NCBI RefSeq assembly: GCF_029227915.1
Contig: NC_079885.1
Span: 11,337,001 to 11,397,000, forward strand
DNA from: Hydractinia symbiolongicarpus
Taxonomy: Eukaryota; Cnidaria; Hydrozoa; Anthoathecata; Hydractiniidae
Length of the DNA: 60,000 bases
Reading direction: 5' to 3'
Shown: in pieces, positions 51,030-60,000 of the stretch
Layout: each line of letters starts with the position of its first letter
Position numbering within the stretch: the stretch's first letter is position 1
Notes under the pieces: model-generated
Told to the model about the DNA's origin: nothing
Seen by the model: only the letters and a program-made list of their open reading frames with translations
Database searches by the model: none
Made by a program: the position numbers and the translations under genes

Positions 51030-53408
51030 ATGCCTCCTAAAGGAAAGTCAAAGGCACAAAACATTAAGTTTTCCCAGTTAGGAAAATATACATCAAACAG
51101 AAAAAAAATCAACGATATGGATTTGAAAATTTCAAATCAGAGTAACCTAATTGAGGAAAAACAAAAACAATTAGCAGCATTGAGCAGTGAGATAACTTTG
51201 ATTGAAAGGGATGTTGATAAGTTAAGAAATAGATTAGCTAGAAAAAGAAAACGTGTTAGACACCTAAACTATGAGTGTAGTAAGAATAGAGTGGACTCTG
51301 AAGTCAAATTTAGCATCAGCAAGGTAACAGCTGAGAGGCGTAGTAAATTCCCATCATCTAGTGATTTAAATAGATCAGCAAAAGATACACGTCGTCTGGA
51401 AACATTTGAAGCTTGTTCTGCCATTCACGGAGGGTCTAAGGAATCTGTTCAGCCGGTTATGTTTGGTATGATTGACACATTGTGTTCGAAAATCCCCTCA
51501 AAAATGTTTGCAAAAAGTTTATTGAATGCTAAATCATCTGTAGTAAAACAGATAAAGGAAACTACCATCAAAATAGCAAATGAAGAATTTTACAATTCAG
51601 AAGATAATAAACTACGTTCTCTCAATGTTTTTTACAGCCACAATGTCATGGGGAAAGCTAAATACATGGCAATTAGAAAGGCAAATAGAATTTCCCAGAA
51701 TAAACAGAATTCAGTGGTTAATTATATTCAGTATCCTCATTTAGCAACCATTATCAATAACATTGATATAGGAACACTACATGACATACATCCAACTCTA
51801 ACCTTTGGAGATGAAACAAAATCAGTTACAGGAAATTATAGATCGTGTGATGAATTTTTGTTACGATTGGCAAAATTCTATTTAAAAGTGAATCGTCAAC
51901 GGAGTGACAAACTAAAAACATTCAATATGCTTGAAAAAAAAGATTTTGAATCTTTTCTGTTTGTATTTGCTCTTGGTGGGGATGGAGCTCCTATTTGTGG
52001 TATGTCATTTTTAGTCTCTTTTCTTAATGTTGGTAATCGGATATGCAGCAGCTCCGAAAACTTTTTAATTTTTGGTGGTGATACTGAGGAAAATTCTACT
52101 GTTGTACGCAATTATGTTCTCAAGTTGTTGTCGGACGTGAAGTTTTTGGAAAGTCAGGTTTTCACTGTTTATGTTGATGAAGTTGCCTACAAAGTTGAAT
52201 TTTTATTGGGTGAATTACCTAACGATATGAAGATGTTGGCTTTTTTGGCTGGGGAACTAACAAATTCAGCCTACTACTTTTCAACGTTCGGAAATGTAAA
52301 TAAAGATAATTCAGCCAAATTTGAATATACATACGGAACCAAGCAAAGTGACAAATGGATGCCCTTCAACTATCACAAACGCATAAGTGATGCCAAAAAG
52401 GTTGAAGGTAAAAAAAAAGAAATCGAAGTTAAATGCAAAGGAAATAGTGCAACGAAACGTAGTAACTTGACATCTTATATATCTAAAGTTTTGAAAGGTA
52501 GACAAGAAGAAGTCCCCTTGGTTGGCCATTATATTGATAAAGCAAAAGGCGAACCTCTTCATCTGAAGAACAATGTCGTCAAAGAGCACTTCATGAAGTT
52601 ATTCAATCTATGTTTGGCAACTGCTCCATTGAATTCCTACAAAGCATTTAAAGATATACCTTCCTCACATGCTTTAATTAAATTTGTTAATTTTATACGT
52701 TCAGCAATGGGATGTAATTTTTTGTCGAAAAAAATTATCCGGTGGTTTAATGAAAGCAGTTCTAAGAATGAAAGTAGTTTCACTTTTCGTTTTCGTGGAA
52801 AGGAGAGTAAAGCCTTTCTTTGTCATTTCCCAGAATTAAATTTACTTATTTTAAATGAATTGAAGAGTGAACAAATGAAAATAAGGCTGCATCAAATCCA
52901 TTTTCAGTTCATATGTTTGCGAAAAATTATTTCACTATCAGTACGTGTAGAGAATTTCAATTTGGAACTTTTAAAAGATTTAAAGAAGCAATGTAAACTA
53001 CTTTTCAAGTCAAGCTGTTGGTATGATGTAAGCGTCTCACCCAGTTTATGGACTTTATGTAACTGCATACCTTTCCATGCTGAAAGTACTTTGCTGTGCT
53101 ACGGTTTCGGAATTGGATGTAATAGTATGGAAGGGCGGGAGCAAAAGCACCAGATGATTGTAAAGTATTCTAACAATACCACTTTCCAATGTCGCTGGCC
53201 AAGAATTTTCCGTCACGAGTACATACAATTGTTGCATCTGAGAGAAAACGGTTACGATAAGTTGCACTATGTTTCAAGAGGATCTGATTACATACCAGAG
53301 AGAGATATGTGTTGTGAACATTGCTTGCTGCTTGTTAGAAATAACTTGAAATGCCAACTATGTGAGAGTGCTTTCATGAAAAAGGTTTTTTCTGATTTAG
53401 AAATTTAG
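51030..53408 (+). CDS. DDE-type transposase
   Basis: 792 aa, intact, from ATG at 51030 (MPPKGKSKAQNIKFSQLGKY). Residues 20-90 form a coiled coil (LIEEKQKQLAALSSEITLIE). An RNase-H-like core is suggested by FALGGDGAPICGM with Asp318, GELPNDMKMLAFLAGE with Asp399 (like the D-x-K-x-L-x-x-x-x-G second motif of several eukaryotic transposase groups) and GCNSMEGREQKHQMIVKYSN with Glu701. Just before the end there are two CxxC pairs (CCEHCLLL, LKCQLC). Similar proteins are common in cnidarian genomes as far as I recall. The superfamily is not certain. Confidence 0.7.
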   Translation: MPPKGKSKAQNIKFSQLGKYTSNRKKINDMDLKISNQSNLIEEKQKQLAALSSEITLIERDVDKLRNRLARKRKRVRHLNYECSKNRVDSEVKFSISKVTAERRSKFPSSSDLNRSAKDTRRLETFEACSAIHGGSKESVQPVMFGMIDTLCSKIPSKMFAKSLLNAKSSVVKQIKETTIKIANEEFYNSEDNKLRSLNVFYSHNVMGKAKYMAIRKANRISQNKQNSVVNYIQYPHLATIINNIDIGTLHDIHPTLTFGDETKSVTGNYRSCDEFLLRLAKFYLKVNRQRSDKLKTFNMLEKKDFESFLFVFALGGDGAPICGMSFLVSFLNVGNRICSSSENFLIFGGDTEENSTVVRNYVLKLLSDVKFLESQVFTVYVDEVAYKVEFLLGELPNDMKMLAFLAGELTNSAYYFSTFGNVNKDNSAKFEYTYGTKQSDKWMPFNYHKRISDAKKVEGKKKEIEVKCKGNSATKRSNLTSYISKVLKGRQEEVPLVGHYIDKAKGEPLHLKNNVVKEHFMKLFNLCLATAPLNSYKAFKDIPSSHALIKFVNFIRSAMGCNFLSKKIIRWFNESSSKNESSFTFRFRGKESKAFLCHFPELNLLILNELKSEQMKIRLHQIHFQFICLRKIISLSVRVENFNLELLKDLKKQCKLLFKSSCWYDVSVSPSLWTLCNCIPFHAESTLLCYGFGIGCNSMEGREQKHQMIVKYSNNTTFQCRWPRIFRHEYIQLLHLRENGYDKLHYVSRGSDYIPERDMCCEHCLLLVRNNLKCQLCESAFMKKVFSDLEI

Positions 53409-54371
53409 ACACCGTTTTTTGTTTAAAAGTTCAGTATGTTGATAGTTCGTGTTAGATGTATATTTTCCTTATTTCCTTATTCTGCTATATACTTTTTGTT
53501 TGCATAACATTTGCAATGTATATTTGTGAATCAGTGAGATAGTGTCTTTCGCAAGAGTATGAATATTAATTTTCCCAATTAGAAAGCTCAAAGAAATCAA
53601 TTTTTTAATATAAATGTGTGTGAATTAATGTTTTGTCAGAACATTTGGTACATAAATGTTTACGACGTAATCATATAGAAAGTATGGTGACTATTACAGC
53701 ATAAAATTTATAATATTTACATCAAAGAATATGTATTTTATACAAATATATTTTATTTTTATGAGCATGGCAATGCCAAATTTTCTCTTGCAAAAGAAAA
53801 CAAATTCTAGATCATCATCATTTTTTTCTGTGAATAGATGTTATAAAACACTAGCTATATGATAGTTTATATTTTATTAAAAAAAAGTTTTCATAGTTCA
53901 TATGTTTTATTTAAACAGAGTTGTTGTGTTATTATTTGCTTCATATTGAGATACAATGTGTCACAAAAGTAGTTTTTGTTGTTTGACTGTCCTGTGTGTT
54001 CTGGCAGCTAGCTAGCTGTGCTGCCTCCATCCCATCTTCTTTTTATTTTTTATTATATGCAATAATGAGTAACGGTAGCTACGAAAGCCATAAAATAACA
54101 ATAATTTATCCATTTTTTACTCGTTATATACCAAATCAAAACTTTAAACACTTGCAGCAACCTTTCAGTGTGTTTAGCCAGGTAGCCATTTTTATTTTTC
54201 TACAAATCTCTCCATCGCGCTGCTGTTGTACCTGCTATTGTGAAAACCTAGGTTGCAATTGAAGGAGTGTCGAATTGCGGCGCAAACTCCATGTAACAAT
54301 CCTTGACAAAATAGCCAGGCCGTTTGAAAAATACGAGTTAAGCATTTTCACACGGGAAATAGCCCGCCGTG
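53409..54371. other. Right non-coding part of the transposon
   Basis: AT-rich, no gene assigned. An ORF at 53996-54262 has no features. It ends with the inverted terminus ...GAAATAGCCCGCCGTG. Confidence 0.5.
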
Positions 54372-54494
54372 ATTTTATGATGGTAACTTTTTTGAGAGAC
54401 CTATTCTCTACCGCAAAGAAAAGTGAGAAAGAAGAAGAGTGTGAGAGTGATATCAACGATCTAGTAGAGATAATTAAAGAACTAGAAGTAACAA

Positions 54495-54755
54495 ATGGAC
54501 AAACTGCGACAAGAAGCTAAAGTCTTAGGTCTCAAAGGGTACTCTACGTTGAAGCGAGTAGACCTTGTTGAAACTATACGGAAAGTCAAGTATAAGGATG
54601 CGTCGACACAAACGGGCGGACCGTACTGCGAGCCTTGTGTTAAAATTGCAGGGCAGAAAAATCTTGAACAATATTTGAGGGATCTCGCTCAGCGACATGT
54701 CGTACATGATGGCGACTTGCTCATAGATCAAGATACAGGAGAAGTAATCGTCTAG
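54495..54755 (+). CDS. SAP-domain protein (copy 2, intact)
   Basis: 86 aa. The SAP motif occupies residues 1-32 (MDKLRQEAKVLGLKGYSTLK, then VDLVETIRK), followed by KDASTQTGGPYCEPCVKIAG with one CxxC, a helix (EQYLRDLAQRHVVHDGDLLI) and an acidic tail. The start overlaps the upstream ORF by 26 nt and lacks the usual start motif. Probably a small DNA-binding protein. It ends in the conserved hairpin at 54751-54776. Confidence 0.65.
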   Translation: MDKLRQEAKVLGLKGYSTLKRVDLVETIRKVKYKDASTQTGGPYCEPCVKIAGQKNLEQYLRDLAQRHVVHDGDLLIDQDTGEVIV

Positions 54756-54776
54756 TATGTTGACCAACATATTAGA
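54751..54776. terminator. Hairpin between convergent genes (copy 2)
   Basis: Same stem as 22249-22274: TCTAGTATGTTG paired with CAACATATTAGA. Confidence 0.7.
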
Positions 54777-54797
54777 CTTTGTAAGAAGGTGGAGACT

Positions 54798-55436
54798 CTA
54801 AGTAGCGCTGGCATATTGCGCAGATTGCAGTTTTTTAAAAATTTTATCTTTAGCTTCTTGCCTGCCCTGTGCTAGCAACTCTGCGCGTTCATTGTCGTTG
54901 ATGGATTTCACAGCCTTTTTTATTCGTTGTCGAATCTGCTCCTTGAGCACCATATAACGATGTTTTTCCTGCATGATCCATGTAAACTCATCGTCTGAAA
55001 TTATACCATCTTGGATCGCTCTGGAAATCTTATCGTATACAGTGTCTAGTTTTGATTCAGCTAGGAGTTTGATGCACTCATGTTTATGCACCTTATACTG
55101 TATCCGTTTGGAAGCATTCTTCAAACCTACTTGGCCTATGCCCACTGCAAGAGCCGCGGCTTCAAGACCAATTGCTCTAGGGGCTCCAAATCCGGTTGCA
55201 AGCGTGGCAATACCTGCTGCGGAGGTGATGACTGTAACAGCTATCATACCATGACCAGCATAGCGAAGCCCCATCCCCCAAAGCTTGAACTTTTTGTAGA
55301 GTTTTTCTCTCTCTTTGATCTCAGACCGCAGGTACAGCTCGATTTCTTCGATCTTTTTTAGTCTGTAGACCTGACTTTCTTCAGGCTCATGCTCAGGCGC
55401 ACTTGGCGGCAAATTTGGGTAAAGCTTATCAGCCAT
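54798..55436 (-). CDS. Membrane-associated helical protein, 212 aa (copy 2)
   Basis: Intact, with under ten conservative differences from 22296-22934 (for example Tyr-Ala-Gly-His for Tyr-Ala-Asp-His before the first hydrophobic tract). Same proline-rich start, coiled coil, two Ala/Gly-rich tracts and basic helical end. Confidence 0.65.
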   Translation of the reverse strand: MADKLYPNLPPSAPEHEPEESQVYRLKKIEEIELYLRSEIKEREKLYKKFKLWGMGLRYAGHGMIAVTVITSAAGIATLATGFGAPRAIGLEAAALAVGIGQVGLKNASKRIQYKVHKHECIKLLAESKLDTVYDKISRAIQDGIISDDEFTWIMQEKHRYMVLKEQIRQRIKKAVKSINDNERAELLAQGRQEAKDKIFKKLQSAQYASAT

Positions 55437-56108
55437 TTATTCTATGAGTAAAAGCATCGTAATCCCGACGAACGAAACATTTTTTTCATGATGATGTTCG
55501 TCCGTCAGCATGAACTCCAGTCTGTCTGTTGAGCCTTTCAAAGGAAGGTAGATTGGAGTGTCAAAACTCCATGTAAGCATATCTCCCCATGCGTTTAACT
55601 CTTTGGTAGGAAGCAAAGCAAGAATTTTTTGTTTCTTCCCATCCAGCAGGCAGTCATCCTCATCTAACTGAGGGCAAACGAGTCTCAATCTTTGGTACAC
55701 GTCAGTTTTGTAGAAGCTGTCATAGTCGCCTTTGGTAAAGTACTTTTTTGCAGGATCGTAGGGTAGCCCCATAAGCTCCTGCAGTTGTCTATGGATTACC
55801 ACAGTTTACCCGTCACTAACCCTAAGCCTGCATAGTCCGTTCTTTAATACAAACAACTTGATCTTGTCCTGTGCTTGACTGTTGACGATGGCCGCGATAT
55901 CTTCAATCTTGTACAAACTGTTTATAATTTCAATTCTAATCTCTTTCTGATCAGGCCCTGTCCTACGAATGACAAAATCATTGTCGCTGTAAAGGTTCAG
56001 CCATACGGGCCTGATACTTATTGATTTTAGGGCAATTCTCGTATCCTCTCCTAGGTAATCGTTAAATATCGTAGGCTTCTCTATATTGGTCACATACAGC
56101 TGTCTCAT
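55437..56108 (-). pseudogene. Penton-like minor capsid protein candidate, one nonsense codon (copy 2)
   Basis: Same as 22935-23606 except that TAT has become TAA after LRVSDG (55803-55805). Both flanking parts remain in one frame, so the damage is a single substitution that arose after the duplication. Confidence 0.55.
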
Positions 56109-56124
56109 GTTTCTTTAAAGAAAC

Positions 56125-57261
56125 ACGAACATTTATAGCTATAACCACAAGGCAAAATACAAGTCCAATAGAGGCGAATGGCCTCTCGGTGTAATTAATC
56201 TAGAACATCAAGACCTCTACGTTTCTACAGAATCGCACATTCCCGTGACCTTCTCGATGTTCACGAAATACCCCATAAAAGTCCCCACTAACCTGTTGAA
56301 CGACCCCGTAAGTGTAAATTGGACCGGTCAAGCCCTTGGCTACTGGAATATACAAGTTAATTTCGCCTGTCATTGCGCTAGCACCGCCCTGGGTATATCC
56401 GCCAAACACTTGAATGGCTCCGTACCTCTAATCAACAGTATCTTTAAATTTCACGTCTATTACCACATGCGGCGTATCCTAGCGAGAATGAAGGTACCCA
56501 TGCCATACGATGACGGATTTTCTCAATACGAGAACCCCTACTCTACATCTGGGTATGCCCAGATTTGTCGCGAATATGGTGCCGACCCCAATGCCCAATA
56601 CAAGTTTAAGGCTCTCATGTCCTCACTCACAAATGGTAGATGGTGGCTGCAAGTAGATGGCGATTGGGCCAAGTTTATCATGCCTACGGGCCAAGGCCTG
56701 ACATCGGAAGGTCTGACGAAGCTTAGCGAGAGTATTCGTGTTTACGTGATTTTACTACTAGGGTCCCAAGCTGATGCCAAGGCATCCCTTATAGGTTCGG
56801 ATGCTGACAATTTCACAGCGAGACAGATACTACTACAGAAATTTGAAGCCATGGTACAACGTGAGAAGAACGGAGGCCACGATATCACCGAGTTTCAAAA
56901 GGTGCTTTAATATGCCAGGACCCCAGTGAATTTTGCCGTGATGCACCACGTGTACATGCTACCATCCGATATGAACCTGCGTATTGGTAAAATAGTGGGG
57001 TATAACAACAACATCTTGATTGCGCCGGCGAGTGCGATGATTGGCATAAGGCTAGACCTAAACAACAAACCGACACAGCCTCGGTTTTTAAAACGATTCA
57101 GACCTGGGCAAGAAATATCGAGGGGTGCCCTTAAACCGGGGTCTGAAAAGATACCTCAGTCAGGTCTAGGAGATGGAAACCCTCACGAGGGCACCAAGGC
57201 CACCTTGGTTACTGCTGGAGTATTATCGATCCTAATTTACATTTGGGTAAAGAAATATTAG
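56125..57261 (+). pseudogene. Structural-type protein with C-terminal anchor (copy 2; start codon lost)
   Basis: The start codon is ACG (56125-56127) where copy 1 has ATG. The frame is then open through the point where copy 1 is shifted, including TFSMFTKYPIKVPTNLLNDP and ALGYWNIQVNFACHCASTAL, to the shared TAA at 56908-56910. After it the same frame gives VYMLPSDMNLRIGKIVGYNN and ends in the membrane anchor. The two copies thus complement each other in showing the original gene, and both are inactive. Confidence 0.65.
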
Positions 57262-58519
57262 TGCTCCGCGGGAGCACCAATATTTGCGATAGTTTGCCAC
57301 TCTTCCCAACGTAGACCACAACAAAAGCGACGGCAGCAGCGATTGTCATGTAGAGGTGTTTGACTGCGTATTCAACAACTTTTGCAGCCACTCTGAAAAA
57401 GAACGAGACAACCGTACCAATAATCCCTGGTAGCGCCGCACCTGCCTTACCAGCTAGGTATTTCAAACATTTTCCAAGCCTTTCCAGCTGTTTTTGCAAA
57501 AAACCCTTCCCTGCGGCACTTCCTCCTGCGCCTGTTGCGGAACCTGTAACTGCGAGTACGATGGTGGAAATCAGTAGACCAACAGCCGCCACGATGATAG
57601 CTATAGTAACACCTTGCTCCTTGAGTAAGATTCTAAGCTTTTCAGCCAGAGATTTATCACCTTCTGCGATTTTCATCAGCGTTTCCTTAATAGATTTCAG
57701 TTGGCTCTGAATGTCAGATGATAGTAAACCGTGTGCTTCTCGTACTGCTTCCTTTTGATCTTGGAGTCGTTCTAGATCTTCCCTAGCTTTTCCAAGGTCT
57801 TCGTTCCAGATAGTTTGCTGTTCCTCTGATACTCCAGGTGTAGCTATCTTCGTCTCAAGCCTTTTTACCTTGGCTTCTGCTTTGGCGATCTCGCTGTCGT
57901 AGAAGATCATCTTGTTTTTCAAGTGCCTTAGGTGACCCCTTAGTGTTTGAAGCTCGAGGTTGAGCCCTCTTCTTTCACGCTCTGTGAAGGCTTCGCTGGC
58001 GCCAAAAGGAGTCTCTTCTATCAGGCTCTCCGTTTCATCAAGGACGTTCTCGAGCAGCGGAATCATTTCGATATCATCGGCCTTCTGTTCAACATGAACA
58101 ATCTCGTTAAGGAGTTTCTGAGCCATTGCTTTACTGCCTTTGTTTGGTGTAGTATAGTCGGTAAACCCCAATTCTCGCAAGCGATTTGTACCTAATCTCC
58201 TCTGTATCTCGGCAACGCTCCTCAATTCACCATTCCTTTTAGTGATCTCTATGCCATCGAAAAGAAGCTGGTTTCCTTGTGCCTCAAACTCGTTAGAAAA
58301 TCTCGCGATTGGCTGCCCCAGCTCCTCAGCAAGGTGTTCGTAAAGATCGTCGACCTTTGATTTTAGTAGCTCTTCCCTCTGTCTTGTCGTGGTGTCTCTT
58401 GCGGAGACGAATTGACCCTGATCTGGCGTTATCGTGGCATCAGGCCTACTGAAATCCTCGTCTGGAATTTTTTCCTCTGACGTAAAGTCGTCTCCTTCGT
58501 ATATTGGATTAATCGGCAT
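57209..58519 (-). CDS. Long membrane protein (copy 2)
   Basis: 436 aa, intact, two residues shorter than copy 1 near the N-terminus (SRPDATITP region). The coiled coil and both hydrophobic tracts are the same. The extended C-terminus over the opposing gene is shared. No function known. Confidence 0.7.
   Translation of the reverse strand: MPINPIYEGDDFTSEEKIPDEDFSRPDATITPDQGQFVSARDTTTRQREELLKSKVDDLYEHLAEELGQPIARFSNEFEAQGNQLLFDGIEITKRNGELRSVAEIQRRLGTNRLRELGFTDYTTPNKGSKAMAQKLLNEIVHVEQKADDIEMIPLLENVLDETESLIEETPFGASEAFTERERRGLNLELQTLRGHLRHLKNKMIFYDSEIAKAEAKVKRLETKIATPGVSEEQQTIWNEDLGKAREDLERLQDQKEAVREAHGLLSSDIQSQLKSIKETLMKIAEGDKSLAEKLRILLKEQGVTIAIIVAAVGLLISTIVLAVTGSATGAGGSAAGKGFLQKQLERLGKCLKYLAGKAGAALPGIIGTVVSFFFRVAAKVVEYAVKHLYMTIAAAVAFVVVYVGKSGKLSQILVLPRSTNISLPKCKLGSIILQQ
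57257..57281. terminator. Hairpin at convergent gene ends (copy 2)
   Basis: Same stem as 24756-24780, with GTGCTCC-GCG-GGAGCAC as its core. Confidence 0.7.
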
Positions 58520-58540
58520 TTATTTCAGCTAATAATAAAC

Positions 58541-59813
58541 ATGAGTAACATATTCGGAACTAAGCTCGATCCCTACGCGGAGATTAAAACAATGATGGCT
58601 ATGAAAGGGAAGAAGCAGCGTGTAAAAGTAAGTCATGTCCCTAGTACGATTAATCATGTATGTTGATATCCCCAACATGGGGCTGAACGATATAATTTTT
58701 CCATCTAGTATCAAACTCCTCTTTGATCTTGAATTAACGGGTACCATTACTAAGCGTACAATTGTAAGCAATATCGGCAAAGCCCTGGTGCAAAATCTTC
58801 GTATCACTTTGAATAGCAACGAGGTGCAAAATATTAGCGACTACAGGGTGCTTGCTACCTACAAGGACCTATGGTTGCCCAAGTTTCATCGGGAAAACAA
58901 CTTGATCCTAGAGGGGATCAATCCCAACGACGGTACAATCCGCGCACTACAGGTGAAAGCGACTGATCATGTAGGCAGGGATGAGGAAAAAGCGATCGTC
59001 GCAGCTTATGGCAGCACGTTTTGTATTCCTCTAGGAAAAATGTTTGAATTGACACGAGACTTGCCGTTCTACCAGCCAGGGCTACACGATAGGTTACAGT
59101 TTGTGATCCATTTTGCATCATATGGTGACGTTATAAAGGATGCCGGTACGGTGTCTTCTGGAAGCACGGCAGCTAAGCCTGCAGACAGTGCGTACAAGAT
59201 CACTAATATCGCACTAGAGTTTGACAAGGTTAATAACGAGGGTCTCGCGAGCGCTATGATGTCACGGTATAGTCGTTTGGCGCTTCCCTATGAAAGGGTA
59301 CTCCGTAGCAAGGTCGTCACGATAAAAAAGGCTGATACCAGCTACAATTTGCAAATTGATACTCCAGCAAAAAGTTTAAAAGGCGTCTTATTATTGTTCG
59401 TAGATCTGGGGAAAGTAAAGGCTTACTCGGGCGCTAACGAGGTCTTCTACAACCCCAAGATTGAAAAAATATCGATCACTGTCGAGGGTGAGCCTAATGA
59501 GCTCTACACGCACGCGATGCTCCCGAAAGATCACCTCAAGCAGATCGTAAACTTATTCGGTAGCCACGATTCAAAGGTGACAATTGGGCAGTTTTTTACT
59601 GAGAGATACGCCCTGTTTGTTGATTTCCGAGCATCACCTGATCACAGTCTTCACGGTTCCGGAAGGCCATTACAGAGATTGTCAGACGGTATAACCTTGC
59701 ATATGACAAAGAAGGCAGACGGAACAACGGGGGATATTAAATGCTACGTTTTCCTACTTCAAGATGCTCAGCTGAACATCTTAGATGGGCGTTTTCACAG
59801 TGTCGAATATTAA
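58541..59813 (+). pseudogene. Major capsid protein, frame broken near the start (copy 2)
   Basis: The body frame 58635-59813 differs from copy 1 by a few substitutions (for example Pro for Gln before GLHDRLQFV). The N-terminal segment from ATG 58541 is separated by the same short deletion as in copy 1, showing that the lesion predates the duplication. Confidence 0.6.
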
Positions 59814-59820
59814 AATAAAG

Positions 59821-60000
59821 ATGGCAAGCATATTAGTACTCGCGGGTGGGGCTATAATCAATGCCCTCGCGTTCTCGGGGAGTAACTATTTGATCAGTAA
59901 GCTGTCAGGCCATGGTGAGGCCGAGCGTAAAAAGCATGATAAGGCAATTGAAAAACTTCAAGCAGCTCAGCAGCAGTGGATAAGAGATCGGCAGGCAAAG
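59821..60000 (+). CDS. Membrane-anchored coiled-coil protein, cut by the window end (copy 2)
   Basis: Starts ATGGCAAGC 7 nt after the capsid stop; the first 60 codons match 27326-27712 with Leu for Arg in the LISK segment. The integrase is expected next, outside the window. Confidence 0.75.
   Translation, partial: MASILVLAGGAIINALAFSGSNYLISKLSGHGEAERKKHDKAIEKLQAAQQQWIRDRQAK

Larger units (their letters stand above)
49042..54371 (+). mobile_element. DDE-type DNA transposon, 5,330 bp, CACGGCGGG termini, ATT target duplication
   Basis: Exact ends are set by comparison with the empty site at 21886-21890: ATT is present once there and on both sides here. The termini are CACGGCGGG...CCCGCCGTG, and a second shared block (GAAATGCTTA and GAAAATGCTTA) lies about 24 nt inside each end. 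The 3-bp duplication and CAC start resemble CACTA/EnSpm-like elements, but other superfamilies with 3-bp duplications are possible. It contains two ORFs in one orientation and an apparently intact transposase, so it is a recent arrival. Confidence 0.85.
48987..54520 (+). pseudogene. Small coiled-coil protein gene split by a 5.3-kb transposon
   Basis: The first 18 codons (48987-49041) and the remainder (54375-54520) match the 66-aa gene at 21826. The transposon entered after WYTH with a 3-bp duplication. The downstream part keeps the original reading frame end, which overlaps the SAP start. Confidence 0.75.
44149..60000 (+). repeat. Tandem segmental duplication, copy 2 (continues past window)
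   Basis: Repeats 17052 onward in the same orientation, with offset 27,097 at the start, about 27,162 at the Polinton end and 32,502 after the transposon insertion. The Polinton sits at exactly the same flanking sequence in both copies, so it was present before the duplication. Expected to end near 76.6 kb in this numbering if the unit is complete. Confidence 0.85.
48486..60000. mobile_element. Polinton element B' (second copy, truncated by window end, split by a transposon)
   Basis: Same left end (AGCTAGAGTAGTACACCC) and gene order as element B up to the 128-aa gene. The 49042-54371 transposon interrupts it in the second small ORF. Lesions shared with B (capsid deletion, TAA in the structural gene) predate the duplication; others are private. 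Confidence 0.92.

Noticed and set aside
21324-60000. Two independent Polinton insertions at the same site
   Set aside because: Several kilobases of left flank, including the TPMT-like gene, are also duplicated, so one insertion followed by segmental duplication (or two haplotypes) explains it.

Overview
This window is animal nuclear DNA. It is AT-rich and gene-poor, has TAGC/GCTA-type simple repeats and a thiopurine-methyltransferase-like gene, and is packed with Polinton/Maverick elements. A marine invertebrate is likely and a cnidarian fits, but that is inference from Polinton and repeat content, not from a marker gene.

Layout. 1-1326 is flanking DNA. 1327-13966 is a decayed Polinton (element A) with terminal inverted repeats of about 360 bp. 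It holds a SAP-domain ORF, a truncated polB, two HNH-type endonuclease genes, an integrase, a Bro-N-type gene, a packaging ATPase, a capsid gene, membrane proteins and two KTQEMC-repeat genes, most of them broken. 13967-17051 is spacer. A unit of about 27.1 kb then starts at 17052, runs to about 44148 and begins again directly at 44149, running off the window. Each copy carries a TPMT-like methyltransferase gene (18226-18936; 45325-46035) and, 2.4 kb on, a Polinton at the same site (element B, 21324-38358, complete with both TIRs; element B' from 48486, right end outside the window). B' is split by a 5,330-bp DDE-type transposon (49042-54371) flanked by a 3-bp ATT duplication; copy 1 keeps the empty site.

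Element B reads left to right: small membrane protein, small ORF, SAP protein, 212-aa membrane protein (-), penton-like protein (-), a 379-codon structural-type gene (+), a long membrane protein (-), major capsid protein (+), a 128-aa membrane-anchored protein (+), integrase (+), an acidic protein (-), Bro-N protein (-), FtsK/HerA-type ATPase (-), several small and membrane proteins (-), HNH endonuclease (-) and polB (-). The set is virus-like: replication, integration, DNA packaging and capsid genes between inverted repeats. The integrase, Bro-N, penton-like and long membrane ORFs are open, while polB, ATPase, capsid, HNH and the 379-codon gene carry nonsense or frameshift lesions. I saw no recognisable adenain-type protease.

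The most unusual signal is regulatory. Short perfect or near-perfect hairpins sit at most gene 3' ends of element B and at several in A, one of them with a compensatory base-pair change between elements. A TATAATAAA/AATAAA motif abuts almost every start codon. Together they look like a compact virus-style start and stop code. Elements A and B share closely related integrase, capsid and ATPase modules, but a four-gene block is inverted between them and their polB genes belong to different lineages.
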